This document shows, piece after piece, positions 45,618 through 57,975 of a stretch of DNA of 64,000 bases. The position numbers and the translations under genes were made by a program. Within the stretch, counting starts at the first letter, position 1. Every line of letters starts with the position of its first letter. Location: NCBI GenBank assembly GCA_007922195.1, contig ML681964.1, forward strand, positions 8,994,597 through 9,058,596, read 5' to 3'. Origin of the DNA: Podocnemis expansa (Eukaryota > Chordata > Testudines > Podocnemididae). The notes under the pieces are model-generated. The model made no database searches. It saw only the letters and a list, made by a program, of their open reading frames with translations, and was not told the DNA's origin.

Positions 45618-48404
45618 AATAGTATCAACTGATATTTACAGTTCATTACATAATTAGAAGAGAAAATGAATTTGAAATTAGACAGGCTTGTTCATATAAC
45701 AGAGAGGTACTGAAATGCAGCATTACCAATAAAGTGTAACAAGGAAAGTCATATACCATGTGCATATTTAATTATACAGCTCTTCTAATACAATTGCAAT
45801 GGTCATTTTTAATGCTATAGGCATAGCTTGTGGGTCCTAGTTCTACAGAAATAACAATGAATTTTTAAGAAGAAAGTAAACAGCCAGTAAGGGATTACCT
45901 ATAAGAAAATCAAGTCTGTTTCCCCCCCTTCTTCCTCCAGAAAAAATTACAGCTCTTTGGATCACTGTGTCATACCAATTAAAATGTAATTGACACCATA
46001 GAGAAATTCATTTTGACATATGACGCATCATAAGATGTTCTGATAGCATTTCTATGAGACAACTAACTATGAGGGCCAAGATTTGTCCATTTTTTAAGCC
46101 TGGAATTACTCTTGAGCCTCAGGCTTGAAGTCCAAAAATGGCGCCAGGCACTGTCTCTACCAGAAGAGTCATGCTGATCAACACTTCAGTTGCAGTCTCA
46201 CTGTGGCTTGCCAGCAACACTTCATTTTGGCAGCTTATAATAGATAAAACTTTAAAGTTCAATGGCACATGGTATTCAGAGTTGAGGGAGCTTACAGTAA
46301 CATGACAATCACCACGCCATTATAAACAGTTTGGTCTTGTTTGCATGTGTGAGCTCAAAACACAAAACTGTCATGGTTTCTAAGCACATGGTTACATTTT
46401 CTTTGTGCAGGGAAGGCCGACCATTGAAGTTTTAGAGTATGTGTGAAAGTGTTATGTTCCTGTTGAGAATACTGTGGGAAATCCTAAGTAATATTTGTCA
46501 TTTGTTTGAGTCATTAAACCATTTCTCTCAAGTTTCCATGGCTCTTCTAGAGCCAGGATTGATAATGTTACAGCAGCTCAGCTTCTTCAGAGACATTGTT
46601 AATTTATACCTTGCTCCTGACGATCCTTAACAGCAGATGAGTTTTTAACTACATTCAGGTGCCACTTCAGTGGTACAGAAGGCAATTTCTTGCACTATCA
46701 GTACTTGACAATAGACACTTTACAGCCTGACTAATCTAAAAAGTCTATTAATGAGGCACTAAAACACTAATGAATAAAAGGGGATGTTAAAGTTTCTTTG
46801 ATGCATTTTATTTCATTTTAAAGCAATTCAGAAGTTGCAGCTCTCCTAGACAGGCATATAAAATGGTTTATTACATATATTTTATGCATTATTCATTTTT
46901 AAAATACATGTGCTATTTTGCTCATTTGTTAAATAGGCTTCATTGTACTCAAAGTAAAAAAAATAGTAGTTTCACAAAACTCAATATTCCACAAATTCTA
47001 CTTACTGTATTGGGGGAAAAAGTAGGATGCTAAAAGGAAAATCCACAGCATCACCTACAAATGTGCCCCCTTCCCTATACTTTATTGCAAAACTGGGCTT
47101 TCAGGGGTACAAGTCCCTGCATATAGAACTTCCATTCAGGTACATACTCAGAGATGCATTGCAGAAATGGGCCATAACTGTTGTATTGATGAGATTGTAT
47201 TTGGTTTATGCCTTAATGGAGAGTTTTCAAGTAATTCATAAAGAAACTCAAATAGGTTTCTGTAGACAGAACCAACAAGAAACAGCATATGTCCTCATGA
47301 ACAAGCAGATACCCAGCATGAAAATGTGGCATGGCTTCATTAATCTTTAGAGGAAACAAACAAGGATAACTCTACTTACCAAGCAGAAGTTGCAGAAAGT
47401 AACAGCTAGCTACAAATTTGCTACTTAAGGCTGCAGCCAGTTGCTTTAGTCACATTAAAGGACTAGCCCCAGAAAGGCATTCTGGGAGGAAGTTCCTGTA
47501 AGAAAGCAAACAGATTATTATTGTGAACTTTCAAAGGAAGAAATAAGAAATATCTGTCAGGATGTAGCTGAATGTCCTTCTTTTCATATTCTGAAGATTA
47601 TTAATAAGCTTTTGTTTCTTATGGAGTTTCTTCCATTTTAACAGTCCTTTGATTTTCAGTGGCTCTACCATGGAGCTGTAAGTCAAACACAGCCCCTCTC
47701 TTTTTGGTATTCTACTCTTTCAGAAAGAAAAGGCTTGTAGCAGCTTAGAACACCAGAGTTATTGCTTTGGGTTTGTGGACTATCAAAACTGAAACAAGCC
47801 TTCCAAAGTTACTTCATTCTAATGTACCTGCCATAGTAATCTTTGAAAGATTGCAGGTGACCATAAAAATCTGCAATTAGAAATTGACCTACCACAAGCT
47901 TGGGGTGAGGGTGGGGGCAGGAGTTCTTTAAGCAAACATTCTCCTACCACAGAAAGAGGTAAGAGTGCTCAGGTCACTGAGGGAAGCAGAAGTTGGAGAG
48001 TTTCAAATAATTATTTCAGTGGGGAAGATTTTGAAGCATCACAAATAAGGCATTGAAATGCTAGACAGTCAGTAGATCAATTCAGGATCTGACCATAGAG
48101 AAACTTGAGCATCTACACAGAGATATTTAACAGGGTATACTCACTTCTGGGGCACTGAGATTCTCACCCTGTCTGACATCCCTTTCCATCAGTTGCTTAA
48201 ACTACACTGCCTTTTTCTCTATGATTCAGGGTGCTCTTTGTGATGTGATACCAACAGATGACTGTTCAGTTTCCACCCCACAGGCCTATGTAAGTCCCAA
48301 GCTGTCCATATGCCCTGTCAGGCAGTCTTCCAGTTCAAAACCGGATCCAGTACCACTTTCCCAGTAGTAGTAAAAGCAGTAAGCAATTCAAGTTTCCCTA
48401 AATC
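45618..48404. other. Long unassigned interval
   Basis: About 2.8 kb without a recognisable gene or transposon. A 107-codon open frame (47027-47350) has no known domain and no supporting splice or initiation context. A TTGGGGTGAGGGTGGGGGCA run occurs near 47900. Confidence 0.4.
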
Positions 48405-49170
48405 TAGGAGTTAAAGTAAGGGGGAATGCCCAAGAACAGGATTCCAGGACCCCTATTTTTAGACATGCAGCGTTCCAGGGCCCCCTAAAATAGGGGAATG
48501 TGCCGGCACACAGTGTTCTGGCACATTCACCCAGGGCTGACTCAAGGGGCTGCAGACCGGGGTGAGCCCAGCCACCCCCATCCTAGCACCTGCACCAGCC
48601 CCGCCCCTTCCTTCTGGGTCTGGGCAGCACGTGTGGCCCCGACCCAGTCTCAGGCCCATCCCCCCTCTCACCGGTGCCTCAGCATCCCTGCCCTCAGACC
48701 AGCTCCTTGGCCACATCGGTGACGCAAGGGGGCCAGAGGGGATGGGGACAGGCAAGCAGCCGGTGGGGAAAGCCTGGGGTGGGTCAAAATGGGTTGAGAT
48801 GGTGGCCTGGAGAGGTTTAGAGGGGCTTGGGGGCTGAAAGGGCTGTAGTTAAGGTGGGGGAGCTGAGGTGTGGGGCTTAGGAGGGCTGGAGTGGGGATAT
48901 GGGGGCAGGGAGCTTAGGGAATGGTGATTGGGGCTGAGGAGGACATGGGGAAGGTAAGCGTCTGATGGGGTCAGGCATTTTGGGGGCAGTAGCTGGGGTG
49001 GGAGGCAGTAGCTGAGTTGGAGGGAAGCCGTTTGGGGTCAGAATCTGGGGTAGGGGCAGACACTTGTGGGGGCAGTAGCTGCAGTGTGTGAAGGGGGCCT
49101 GCACGTGTGGGAAGGGGGCCCAGAAATTTAGGAGGGTTTCAGGACCTGCCAAATTATACTTTAACCCCTG
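48405..49170. mobile_element. hAT-like GC-rich non-autonomous transposon, 766 bp, perfect target duplication
   Basis: CCTAAATC flanks it exactly (48397-48404 and 49171-49178). The left end TAGGAGTTAAAGTAAGGGGG and the right end complement CAGGGGTTAAAGTATAATTT match well. They are shared with the elements at 10036 and 18449, as are subterminal GTTCCAGGGCCCCC blocks. From about 48770 the interior is very G-rich, with tandem GGGGGCAGTAGCTG-type words (for example near 48984, 49005 and 49068). Overlapping open frames on both strands carry no domain. Confidence 0.92.
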
Positions 49171-49178
49171 CCTAAATC

Positions 49179-49612
49179 CTAACTCTCAAGGACAATATAG
49201 CAAACAACTACACTCCATTCTTGAGCCGTGTTGAAGAACCAAGCCTAAGGGAACAGCATTTTTCTCCTATTCTACTCCTAGATTTACAACCTCAAGCTTC
49301 CTTTATTCTTAATGGCTATTCTTATCAGACTGGTACTGTCCTCTTCAACAATGCTTTATCGCTACCCAACACCATATTTTTTTCCTCTAGAGAGTAAGTA
49401 TAGAACACCTCCCTTTAACCCCTTCTTACACATATCTTCCTGGCTTTATACAAACCCAGCCTGCCCCTGCCCCTGCCCAGCTGGACTTCATCTTCAGTTA
49501 GGTTTCAGCCAGCTCTGCTCTCTTCCAGGTGCAGCCTATAATTTGCCCTTTTTAATGTGTTTAGTCTTTCTGCAATGTGAACACTGCATGATAAAAGCTG
49601 TCCTGTCCCTAC
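49179..49612. other. Unassigned sequence
   Basis: A 104-codon open frame (49312-49626) lies in C/T-rich sequence without a recognised domain. A short CTGCCCCTGCCCCTGCCC run occurs near 49461. Confidence 0.4.
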
Positions 49613-49988
49613 CAGGTCCGAACTAAATAAGTCCGAATTTAGTCTACACTACCCGCGTGGCTTAGTTTGAACTAAAAAGTTACTTCAAAGTAAAAAGCAT
49701 GGCTGGTTGGAACTAAAAAGTTAGTTTGAATTAGAAAAAGTGGCTCATTTGAACTAACTGCTTAGTTTGAACATTTTTAGTTCGAACTAGCATAACTATA
49801 TTACGCTAGTTCGAAATAAAATTCGAACTAAGCACTTAGTTCAAACTTACCATTCAAACTAACTAGTTCAAACTAAGCTTTGCCTAGTTCAAACTAAAAA
49901 AGAATTTAGTTTGAACTAGCCAAAGGCTAGTGTAGACCTGGTCCAAATTAGTCCAGACTAAGCTTGCTTTAGTCTGAACTAGTCTACC
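49613..49988. mobile_element. MITE studded with AGTTCGAACT-type palindromes
   Basis: The block is built from repeats of TAGTTCGAACTA and diverged forms (TTAGTTTGAACTAA, AGTTCAAACTAA), many of which are palindromic and lie in both orientations. The left side has CAGGTCCGAACTAAATAAGT and TTTAGTCTACACTACC. The right side has GCTAGTGTAGACCTGGTCC and AGTCCAGACTAAGC, so outer and inner terminal segments are mirrored. The design parallels the TTTCGAAA elements at 21137-21815 with a different core word. Confidence 0.7.
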
Positions 49989-51469
49989 TTCCATGGAAGC
50001 ACATTTTCAAGATATGGTCCAACACTGACTTTTCCTGCAAAGCATCTAAACCCTATGTCTTCTGAGTAGGCAAAAAAAGGACACTGCATTTTATAAAGCA
50101 TGCAAAACATGAAACTGGACCTGCATATATCCAGTAGCAAGGCCATCAACTCCGTGCTAGGCCCCATTTGATCCCACATTGAATCGAAAATAAGAGGAAG
50201 TTTAAAACTCATATATGTCTCTATCTTTATAAAAAGAAATAATTTTTAACTGGAAGAAAGAAAGAAAGAAAAGATGCCGGATCATGTATATTCTAGTGTG
50301 CTATTTCAAGGGGCAACTGCATGACCGAATTCTGTCCAGAAACAAGTCTCATAGCATTATATCACCTGACTGTAATTCATGTCTTTTGCAGTTTGCTAGA
50401 AAGGTCTTGCATTTAGCTGCTTCACTTTATCCAATGTTTTCACCTGGTGGGGTGGGTGCTCTTTTGTTTGTTTTTTAGTTTGGAGAATACCTCTGAATAA
50501 TCATCCAAAACTATAGTATAAATCTTCTTTGTTAGACTACATTTTATGGTTACTATTTGGCCTTCCTCTGCAATTACAGTTCATCATCCATAAATAGTAC
50601 TTGACAGTCTATTAATTTTTTACTAGAATCCCCCATTATTGTTCACTTGAGCATGCAGTTCAAACTGCTTTGGGATCCAGCAGGTAGTGAGTTGCTATCA
50701 TTAAAGAGGAATTCCAACTTGCATTCAATCCTCCCCTTTTTCAGGTTCTCATAAATTTCTCAGACAAATTCCATCAAGCTGAAAATTTTCTGTGCTTGTT
50801 CTTACCCTGAGGCTGAATTATTTTGGAAAACATTAGTAAACTTAGTTCAGCCATTTAAGTGAAACTAGCTTGAAAAATAAGACACACTTTTCCCATATGT
50901 TTTGACTGAAATTTTGAAGCATGAAACTCTTAAAAGATGGGTAATTCTATACTCTCCAAACCAGGTTGTTTCATAGATCATCATAGAGGAAGGAAAAATT
51001 ATTCATGGCTAATAAACACTTGCTGGGTAATTGTTAATCTATAAACACATATTTGTTTAAAGACTCCCTAAGATAAACAACCATATAAATGCTTTCTGAG
51101 TTTAGGACTAATCAATTAATGGTTCCTCAGTGAAATCCACTTCAATTTAGAATTATATAGGTAAGGTTGCACTACAATTAAGCAGACCATGAAATTATGC
51201 AAACCATGAAAATTAAACACAATGCTTACATTAATGCAACATTCAAGATGAGAAAGAAAGTGCTTAGAAATAGGGATATTCCAAAAATTACGATTTTCTT
51301 CTGGTTTCAACTGTGCCATTTTGAACACAAACAATCATTTTTATTCCTCTTTTCTTCATTAAGTGTAAATGTCACTGTATTGTTATATGTAGTGTTCAAT
51401 TTATTCTGTAGCATAATATGTACAGGGTGGGACATGTGGCCAAATTATTATGATTGCTATTATTAATTG
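49989..51469. other. Unassigned AT-rich sequence
   Basis: A short (GAAA)n run occurs at about 50255-50272. No gene, RNA gene or transposon is recognised over about 1.5 kb. Confidence 0.4.
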
Positions 51470-51640
51470 ATAATTTATATTGCGCTGGTATCACAAGGCC
51501 TTAGTCAGAACTAGAGGTCTGACTGGTGTTGAGCCCTGATCAAACAGATATGAAGAAAAATCCCTGACTCAAAGATCTTATAATTTAAAAGATACAAAAA
51601 CAAACAAGAAGAAGAGGAAACAGCTATATCATACAAATGA
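51470..51640 (+). repeat. MIR/CORE-SINE-like element
   Basis: TTATATTGCGCTGGTATCAC, then TGGTGTTGAGCCCTGATCAA, AATCCCTGACTCAAAGATCT and TATAATTTAAAAGATAC follow the order of a common sauropsid dispersed element (TTGTATTGCGGTAGCACC; GTGCTAGGCGCTGTACAAAC; AGTCCCTGCCCCAAAGAGCT; TACAATCTAA). It shares the last block with 9853-10027. Confidence 0.55.
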
Positions 51641-52296
51641 ATGCTTGTTAGTTCCATTCTATATAAGGAGAGCAGAAGTATGGTCAAGGGAAAATGGCAG
51701 ATGAGGAAGAGTTAGCATGATCAAAGGAGCAGGGGATAAAGAAAGGTGGGTAAGAAGAACACATCAGAGAAAGGATGTGAAAGATAGATGGGGAGAGGGA
51801 GGTAAAGTAAGAAAAATAAAAAGAAGCATGGTGGATAGGGTAAATGAGGAAGCTAGATGAAAGACTATAAGGGAAGCAGATATTAAATGACTACGTAAGA
51901 TACCTGTCATAGAAGAATCTTTAAAATTTCTTATTTGCTGTGGTTATTAATCTAAAAGCAAAATCTGAATTCTAGGGCCCAACGGCGTTATTTTATCTAG
52001 GGCCGGAATGAGTAGACTCCATAAAACTGACCTTAGATTCTCAGGATCTGCCCTCTCAATATATATTGTCTGGTTTACTTTCAACATTCTGTCTAGCAAA
52101 CTATTATTTCTTGTTACAAAAATAAAGTATTACATATTCCTCTGTGTGTTGGGAGTCAATAATGTTCTCATTTAGATTAACTCATGTTCTTAATGTGGCT
52201 TGGAGCACTTTATTTGTCTTATGAGCTGAGCTAAAGATTTGTAGAAGTAAATTAATTGTAGCAATGTTTGTCTGAATTTAAATTATACACATCTAC
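51641..52296. other. Unassigned sequence
   Basis: The first half is purine-rich on the + strand. No gene or repeat is recognised. Confidence 0.4.
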
Positions 52297-54140
52297 TCAT
52301 AGAATCATAGAAATTGGATGGTACCATGCAAGATCATCAAATCCAGTCCCCTGCACCCTGGGAAGGACCAAGTAAACATCTTAAACTATCTCTGACTGTT
52401 GTTTGTCTACCTGCTCTTAAAAACGTTAAATGGAGACTCCACAAGCTCCCTTGGCAACTTATTCCACTGGTTAATCACTGTGATAGTTAAGAATTCTTAC
52501 CTAATCTCCAACCTAAACCTCCCTTGATGTAATTTAAAACTATTGCTTGTTGTCTTATTATTGGCAGTTACATAATATATTTTTTCTCCTTCCTCCTCAT
52601 AACAACCTTTTAGGTACTTGAGCACTGTTATCATGTCTCCTCTCAGTCTCCTTTTTTCTAGACTGAACAAACCCAGTTCTTTCAATCTTCCCTCATAAGA
52701 CAAGTGTTCCATACCTTTAATCATTCTTGCTCTTCTCTGGACTGTCACCAATTTCTCTACACTTTTAATGAAATGAGGTGCCCAGGACTGGACACCGTAT
52801 TCCAGATGAGGCCTAATCAGCATGGAATGGAGTGGAAGAATTACTTCTTGTTTCTTACTTACAATATTCCTGTTAATACAGCCAAGAATGGTGTTTACTT
52901 TTTTGCAGTATTGTTACACTGTTGACATATTTAGCTTGTGGTTGACTCTGACACCTATATCCATTTCGTCAGTGCTCTTTCCTAAGCAATCATTGCCCAT
53001 TTTCTATGTGAGCATTGGGTTGTCCTTTTCTAAGTGGAGTACTTTGCACTTGTCTTTACTGAATTTCATTCTATTTACCTCAGACCATTTCACCAGTTTG
53101 TCCAAATCATTTTGAATTGTGATCCTATCCTCCAAAGCACTTGCAACCCTTCCCAGTTTGGTATCATCTCCAAACTTTATAAGCGTACTTTCTATGCCAT
53201 CACCTAAATCATTGATGAAAATATTGTACAGAACTGGACTCAGAACTGAAGTCTGTCGCACCCTGCTCATTATGCCCTTCCAGTATGACTGTGCACCATC
53301 AATAATTACTCTCTGGGAGTGCTTATCCAACCAGTTTTGCACCCATCTTATAGTAGCACCATCTAGATTGTACTTCCCTAGTTTGTTAATGAGAACGTGA
53401 TGCGAGACTACATCAAAAGCCTTACTAAAGTCTAGATATACCACATGTACTGCTTCCCCTGTATCCACAAGGCTTGTTACCCCTTCACAGAAAACTAGCA
53501 GGTTGATTTGACATGATTTGTTCTTTATAAATCCACGCTGACTATCACTTCACTTTATTCTCCTGTAGATGTTTGCTAACTGATTCCTTAATTATTTGCC
53601 ACATTATTTTTCCTGGTACACAGGCTAAGATGGGTGATCTATAATTTCCTGGCTTGTTCTTATTTCCCTTTTTATCACTGGGCACTATATATGCTCTTTT
53701 CCAGTTCTCTGGTATCTCTCCAGTCTTCCATGATTTTCCAGAGATAATAGCCAGTGGCTCATATATCTCCTGAGTCAACTCCTTGAGTATTCGTGGATGC
53801 ATAATTTCAGGCTCTGGTGACCTGAAGAGCTCTAACTTGCCTAAGTAACTTTTTAACTTTTTCTTTCCCTATTTTAGCTTCTGATCCTACCCCCTCATAC
53901 ACCCCGTTTTACTGCCCTCCCCTGCATCAGGCATGTGATTGCCACCAACCTTCTCGGTGAAGACCAAAACAAAGAAATCATTTAGTTCCTCTGCTATTTC
54001 CTCATTTTCTGTTATTGGTTTTTCCTCTTTGTTGAGTAATGGTTCTATGCTATCCTTGGTTGTCTTCTTGTTTCTAATGTATTTGAAAAATGTTTTCTTG
54101 TTAGTCTTTATGAGACTTTATGGCCAATGCCTCTAAATCT
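52297..54140 (-). mobile_element. CR1 LINE, long ORF2 remnant with 3' tail
   Basis: Read on the minus strand, frames in order give: FFKYIRNKKTTKDS and ENEEIAEELNDFF (54100-53940); HPRILKELTQEIYEPLA and EIPENWKRAYIVP (53800-53545); GFIKNKSCQINLLVF (53530-53480); then VVYLDFSKAFDVVSHHVL, VLSPVLYNIFINDLGDG and TLIKFGDDTKLG (53468-53004); and finally MLIRPHLEYGVQSWAP and SLEKRRLRGDMITVLKYLK (52823-52497). FADD reads FGDD, keeping both aspartates. The 3' tail is the CTCATAGAATCATAG repeat at 52297. A stop plus frameshift near 53540, further shifts, and a decayed stretch near 53810-53930 inactivate it. Confidence 0.93.
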
Positions 54141-55716
54141 AATCTGGGAAGCAGTGTTAATAAAGCTAATGATCTCACCAACTTTTCATCACAGTGCTTT
54201 TAAATATAACAAGCTGTTCTCTGACTAGAAAATTTTAGTAGTTCTTAACAGGACAATAACTGTTGAACAAGTGTTTTAGAAGTATAGTCACCAGTTGTGA
54301 ACTATCATCTGCTGGTCTTCATTTGCCAGAGTTTTATATTTTCAGCCCCAAGAAACATATCACATGATTTTACAGCTCCAAACTTACAATGCAAATATAA
54401 ATTTACCTTTGCAAATATAATCCAATAACCTCTGCCCATATTCATATTCACCTTATCAGCTTCAACCAGAACATGGGGTTTTGTCTATCTAACAACTTCC
54501 AAATGAGTTTGTAGCAAGTTATGGTGTGGCTGGTTCACAGTATGAGTTGTGTCCATATAGATTACAGTTACTACCAAAATTTATTTTCACTCTTGAAATG
54601 TTTTCTTTCCAGGAAATTGCTGCAGATGGTGGACTTATAAATATTTATTTACTCCAGTCCAGTCATTTTGAATTTGAACTGTGTTGTCAAAAGATGCTTG
54701 TGTGCTTTCTGTCGTAATAGAGCTTTGACCCTACAAAAGAAGTTTGTTCCTGAATTTACAAAGTTCTTAATGCTTCTACAATGGCAAATTTAAAAAGTTC
54801 TTAGTGCTTCTACAAATGCAAATTGATGCCACTGAATTTAGTTCGTAAATTAAGAAATCCTTATTTTTAAAGCACATTCTTTCACTGTTTCAACTGACAC
54901 CAGAAAACTTATCTTTACCAAAAAAAAAATGCATCCCACTTTTTGTTTTAACTTGATATGATATGTTAAGGAGAATCTGGGAACAATAAGATTTGACAAG
55001 CCAAAGAGAACAAAAACAAAGACATAGGCCACATTTCGGTATTTCATCACTTAAAAAATAAATGAGATGTGGGAAAACAAGTAGTATTTCTTTCTTTTCA
55101 AATATCAGCAAATAGAAATGCCATGTATTCATTAAGTGGAAAATCCTCTCTCTTGCCTTCATCCTCCTGCAGTTGCAGAAGTCCACGGACACAAAATAAT
55201 TGCTATTGCACAAGGAAACAAAAAGAAAGACAGGTTTTAGGGAGCAGTGGTGGAAATTCACACTGTCTGTGTACCATGGGGCAATGGAAACTCTCTGAAT
55301 GCTTTAGGAATAGGGAATGGGCCAGACACAGTCACTTCACTACTACAGGGATCCACCAATCATGATTTTCTCTTTTTTGGAGAGGGAAGGCAAACATGGC
55401 ACAGCCTTGGAGGTGGAGTAACAGGGATGAGATGGTTATATTAATGCTCTGCATCCTCAGTATGGGCTGGGGATTCTTTTCTCCCAGCACCTAATGAACA
55501 GCCCAGCTGCTCAGGTTGTGTGCTCAGGGACAAGATTTAGGACTAGCTTCCTCTGTTTTTTAGCTGAAATGCAATGAGTAGCTCTGCATTTCAATTTTGA
55601 AGTCCTGGACCACGTGTGATGGAGAACTTCATGCTACATTTTAACCATCCCACAGTGGATGAATGGGGATGGTGCTCTTGAGATTTTGTTTCCCAGTTTC
55701 ACAGAGGTAACGGGCA
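54141..55716. other. Unassigned AT-rich sequence
   Basis: About 1.6 kb without a recognisable gene. Direct repetition of AAGTTCTTAATGCTTCTACA and AAGTTCTTAGTGCTTCTACA at about 54760-54818 is the only local duplication noted. Minus-strand open frames of 66 and 123 codons (54850-55261) have no known domain. Confidence 0.4.
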
Positions 55717-55800
55717 TAACTGATCATTAGAACATCTAGTCTGATTTGCTGTATATCACAAGCTACTAATTTTACACAGATACCCCTCAACTGAGCTCAC
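55717..55800 (-). mobile_element. CR1-derived 3' fragment
   Basis: ACTGATCATTAGAACATCTA, then GTCTGATTTGCTGTATATCA and CAAGCTACTAATTTTACACA match the start of the element at 16910 (GATCATCCAATCTGACCTCC; CACAACACAGG) and the turtle consensus I remember. It is short and diverged. Confidence 0.5.
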
Positions 55801-56817
55801 TGATTTTACATAAACCAAAGCATTACAGTCCTCAGGAGACTAATATGCTGTGCGCCAGAGTTTAGAGAACAGGACAGATTGAAGTGAGGACAATGCCTCA
55901 GGCCCCTGCCATAGCAAACGGGCCAGTTAGACTTCTGATGAACCCAGCAGTGCAGCGCCAAGGTTGCACTTTGCCCCACAAGCATCGCGACAATTGCATT
56001 AATATATGTGTACATGCCTGAGAATGATTATATACTCGGGCTTTGGTATCTTACATTGCATGAGGAACTTGTATTTAAGTGAAGTTTATATTAGGCTTCT
56101 TTGGCTGGTGATACAGTAGCTTAGGCATGAATTCAATGTCAGGTATTTTTATCTTGTGCAAGAATCTGCCTCCATGAGCAATTATAATCTAATTAAAGTC
56201 ATTAATGTTTATACCCTGGGGAAATCTTCAGTTGTTCATAGGCATCTGAGCTTTCCCTGTGTTCCCATCCTCACTATAACTTATGCTTTGTTGAACACTG
56301 CTGAGATCATTCAGAAGTTATTTCTCTGCTATCCTGAAGGAGGGAAGTAGCCTATGGCAATGTTTTCAGTGCCTATATTTAGAGTTACATTGAATAAAAA
56401 TGACTAATATGTCCCTTTTAAGTATCAGAGCTGGAGTCAACTTTTGTGGTCAGGTTTTATCTACCTCTTAATCTCTAGGATGGTAAATCTTTTCATTTCC
56501 TAAATCACAGATTAATCAGCCTATGGCCTAGCTAAAATGCAAGAGTATAAACAGCAGCATCTGAGAATACTAATGTACTGGTGACTTCACAATCTGAGTA
56601 TCACTATCTGTGATACTGTAATGCTTTTCTGAACATTCTCCTTTGTGGTTAAGAAGAAAGGTATAGAGCAAGATCCTACTTAAATAGTGAAGCTTAAAAT
56701 AGTAGAACAGAACTGAACAGTTGAAAATGTTATTATACAGCATACTTTTTCATCCATTGAATGGCAAAGGATTGAATCTCAAAACACATAAGGCATGGCT
56801 TTCAAATCTTTCTCTAC
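55801..56817. other. Unassigned sequence
   Basis: No gene or repeat is recognised. Confidence 0.4.
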
Positions 56818-56885
56818 TAGGGCCTGATTCAAAGCCCATTAAAGTCAACACAAAGATTCCCACTGACTTTGTGTCAAGATTCTCT
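56818..56885. repeat. Palindromic dispersed repeat (TCAATGG-type), decayed
   Basis: AGGGCCTGATTCAAAGCCCA, TTAAAGTCAACACAAAGATT and CCCACTGACTTTGTGTCAAG form a weakened palindrome. GCCCATTAAAGTCAA corresponds to the CCCATTGAAGTCAATGG core of better copies. It is non-coding. Confidence 0.5.
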
Positions 56886-56959
56886 GTTTCTCAGAGGGCC
56901 TGTTTTCACAGGCTGTGAAGCCCAGGGAGAGGGTTAGGTTTCACATCCCAATCTCCGGC

Positions 56960-57055
56960 CTGAACCACAATGTCTGCACTGGTATTTTTAATGCCCTAAT
57001 GCAAAACAAGTTTGAGACCTGGGCTCTGAGATTCATTGCCATCGGGTTTTAAATT
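56960..57055. mobile_element. MITE fragment with GTCTGCACTGG end
   Basis: CACAATGTCTGCACTGGTAT, TTTTAATGCCCTAATGC, GACCTGGGCTCTGAGATTCA and GGGTTTTAAATTCTGGAGAC follow the order of a turtle MITE I recall (GTCTACACTGCTATTTTTAGC; CTGAGACTCGCTGCCGCGGG; TTTTAAATTGCAGTGTAGAC). The right terminal repeat is decayed. Confidence 0.5.
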
Positions 57056-57059
57056 CTGG

Positions 57060-57569
57060 AGACAGTCCAGCAGGATTCCAGTATTTTAAGCAGAGTCTTG
57101 TCTAAAACCTGCTCAGAACTGATTCAACAACATGGTTGGAAAAATGAAGGCACACTGGCATGCTCTCCATCCTAGCGCTGCTGATCTTACTGTTATCAAT
57201 TAAAGCTGCTTAAACTCTTTTGAATTGCAAAATGTCTAATTTAAAGGTCAGGAAAAAATTGATGAAAGTCCTCTCTGCTTTTTTTTTAAGGCCAATTTTA
57301 GATCTAGTTGAAGTTTTTCAAAATTTCAAGTTTGGAGTAAAATTTTTGAAAAAGGTTGTGATTTCTTCCACCACCAACTATCATTATAAGGCTAGTGTGG
57401 AATCATTCAAATGTGGAGTGGGATGGAAACTAGTTTAGACAAGACTATAGAGATGTCAAGAGTAGACTAAATTATTCAGAGATGGAAACAGAGGACAGCA
57501 CACCTCTTTACTCGACTTCTTTATCAATAACACTGATTGAATTTGCTTGAATGCACTCCTACAGAAGCA
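57060..57569. other. Unassigned sequence
   Basis: The 72-codon frame at 57220-57438 has no known domain. No repeat is recognised. Confidence 0.4.
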
Positions 57570-57870
57570 CAGGCCTGGTCTACATGGCCGCACTGGGTTG
57601 ATATGAGATATATTAGTTACATAAGGTAACTAGAGTATCTGATGTCAGTGTGCTTACATCTACATAGCATGGCATCTTCATGATGCTACATCAATGAGAT
57701 AACATCTCTCAATGACACTACCATCCACCGTTTGGGAAGGTGGACTACTTCAGTCAGTGGGAGAGTGCTCTCCCATCAACTGTGCAGCTCTATACAGAAC
57801 TGCTCAGTCAACACTGCTGCATCAGTGCCTGCCATCATGGCAGCGTAGCTATGCCCACAGTCTGATCTCA
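57570..57870. mobile_element. hAT-type MITE (CAGGCCTGGTCTACA end)
   Basis: The left terminus CAGGCCTGGTCTACATGGCC is the kind of CAG-initiated end seen in this MITE group. Internally there are GGAAGGTGGACTACTTCAGT, CAGTGGGAGAGTGCTCTCCC and GGCAGCGTAGCTATGCCC blocks, matching the plan of 40835-41145 (GAGAGCTCTCCC; CACGTAGCTGAG). The right end and target duplication are not clear. Confidence 0.6.
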
Positions 57871-57975
57871 GCTACTCTGGTATAAATCCAAAGTCACTCC
57901 AGATCCTGGACCATAATATCATCATACAACCATATCACGCTTAGATGTGAGGATTTTTCTATTTTGTCTATAGAT

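Noticed and set aside
47027..47350. 107-codon open frame as a possible exon or small gene
   Set aside because: It has no recognisable domain, no flanking splice signals I could support, and a length within chance for this much DNA.
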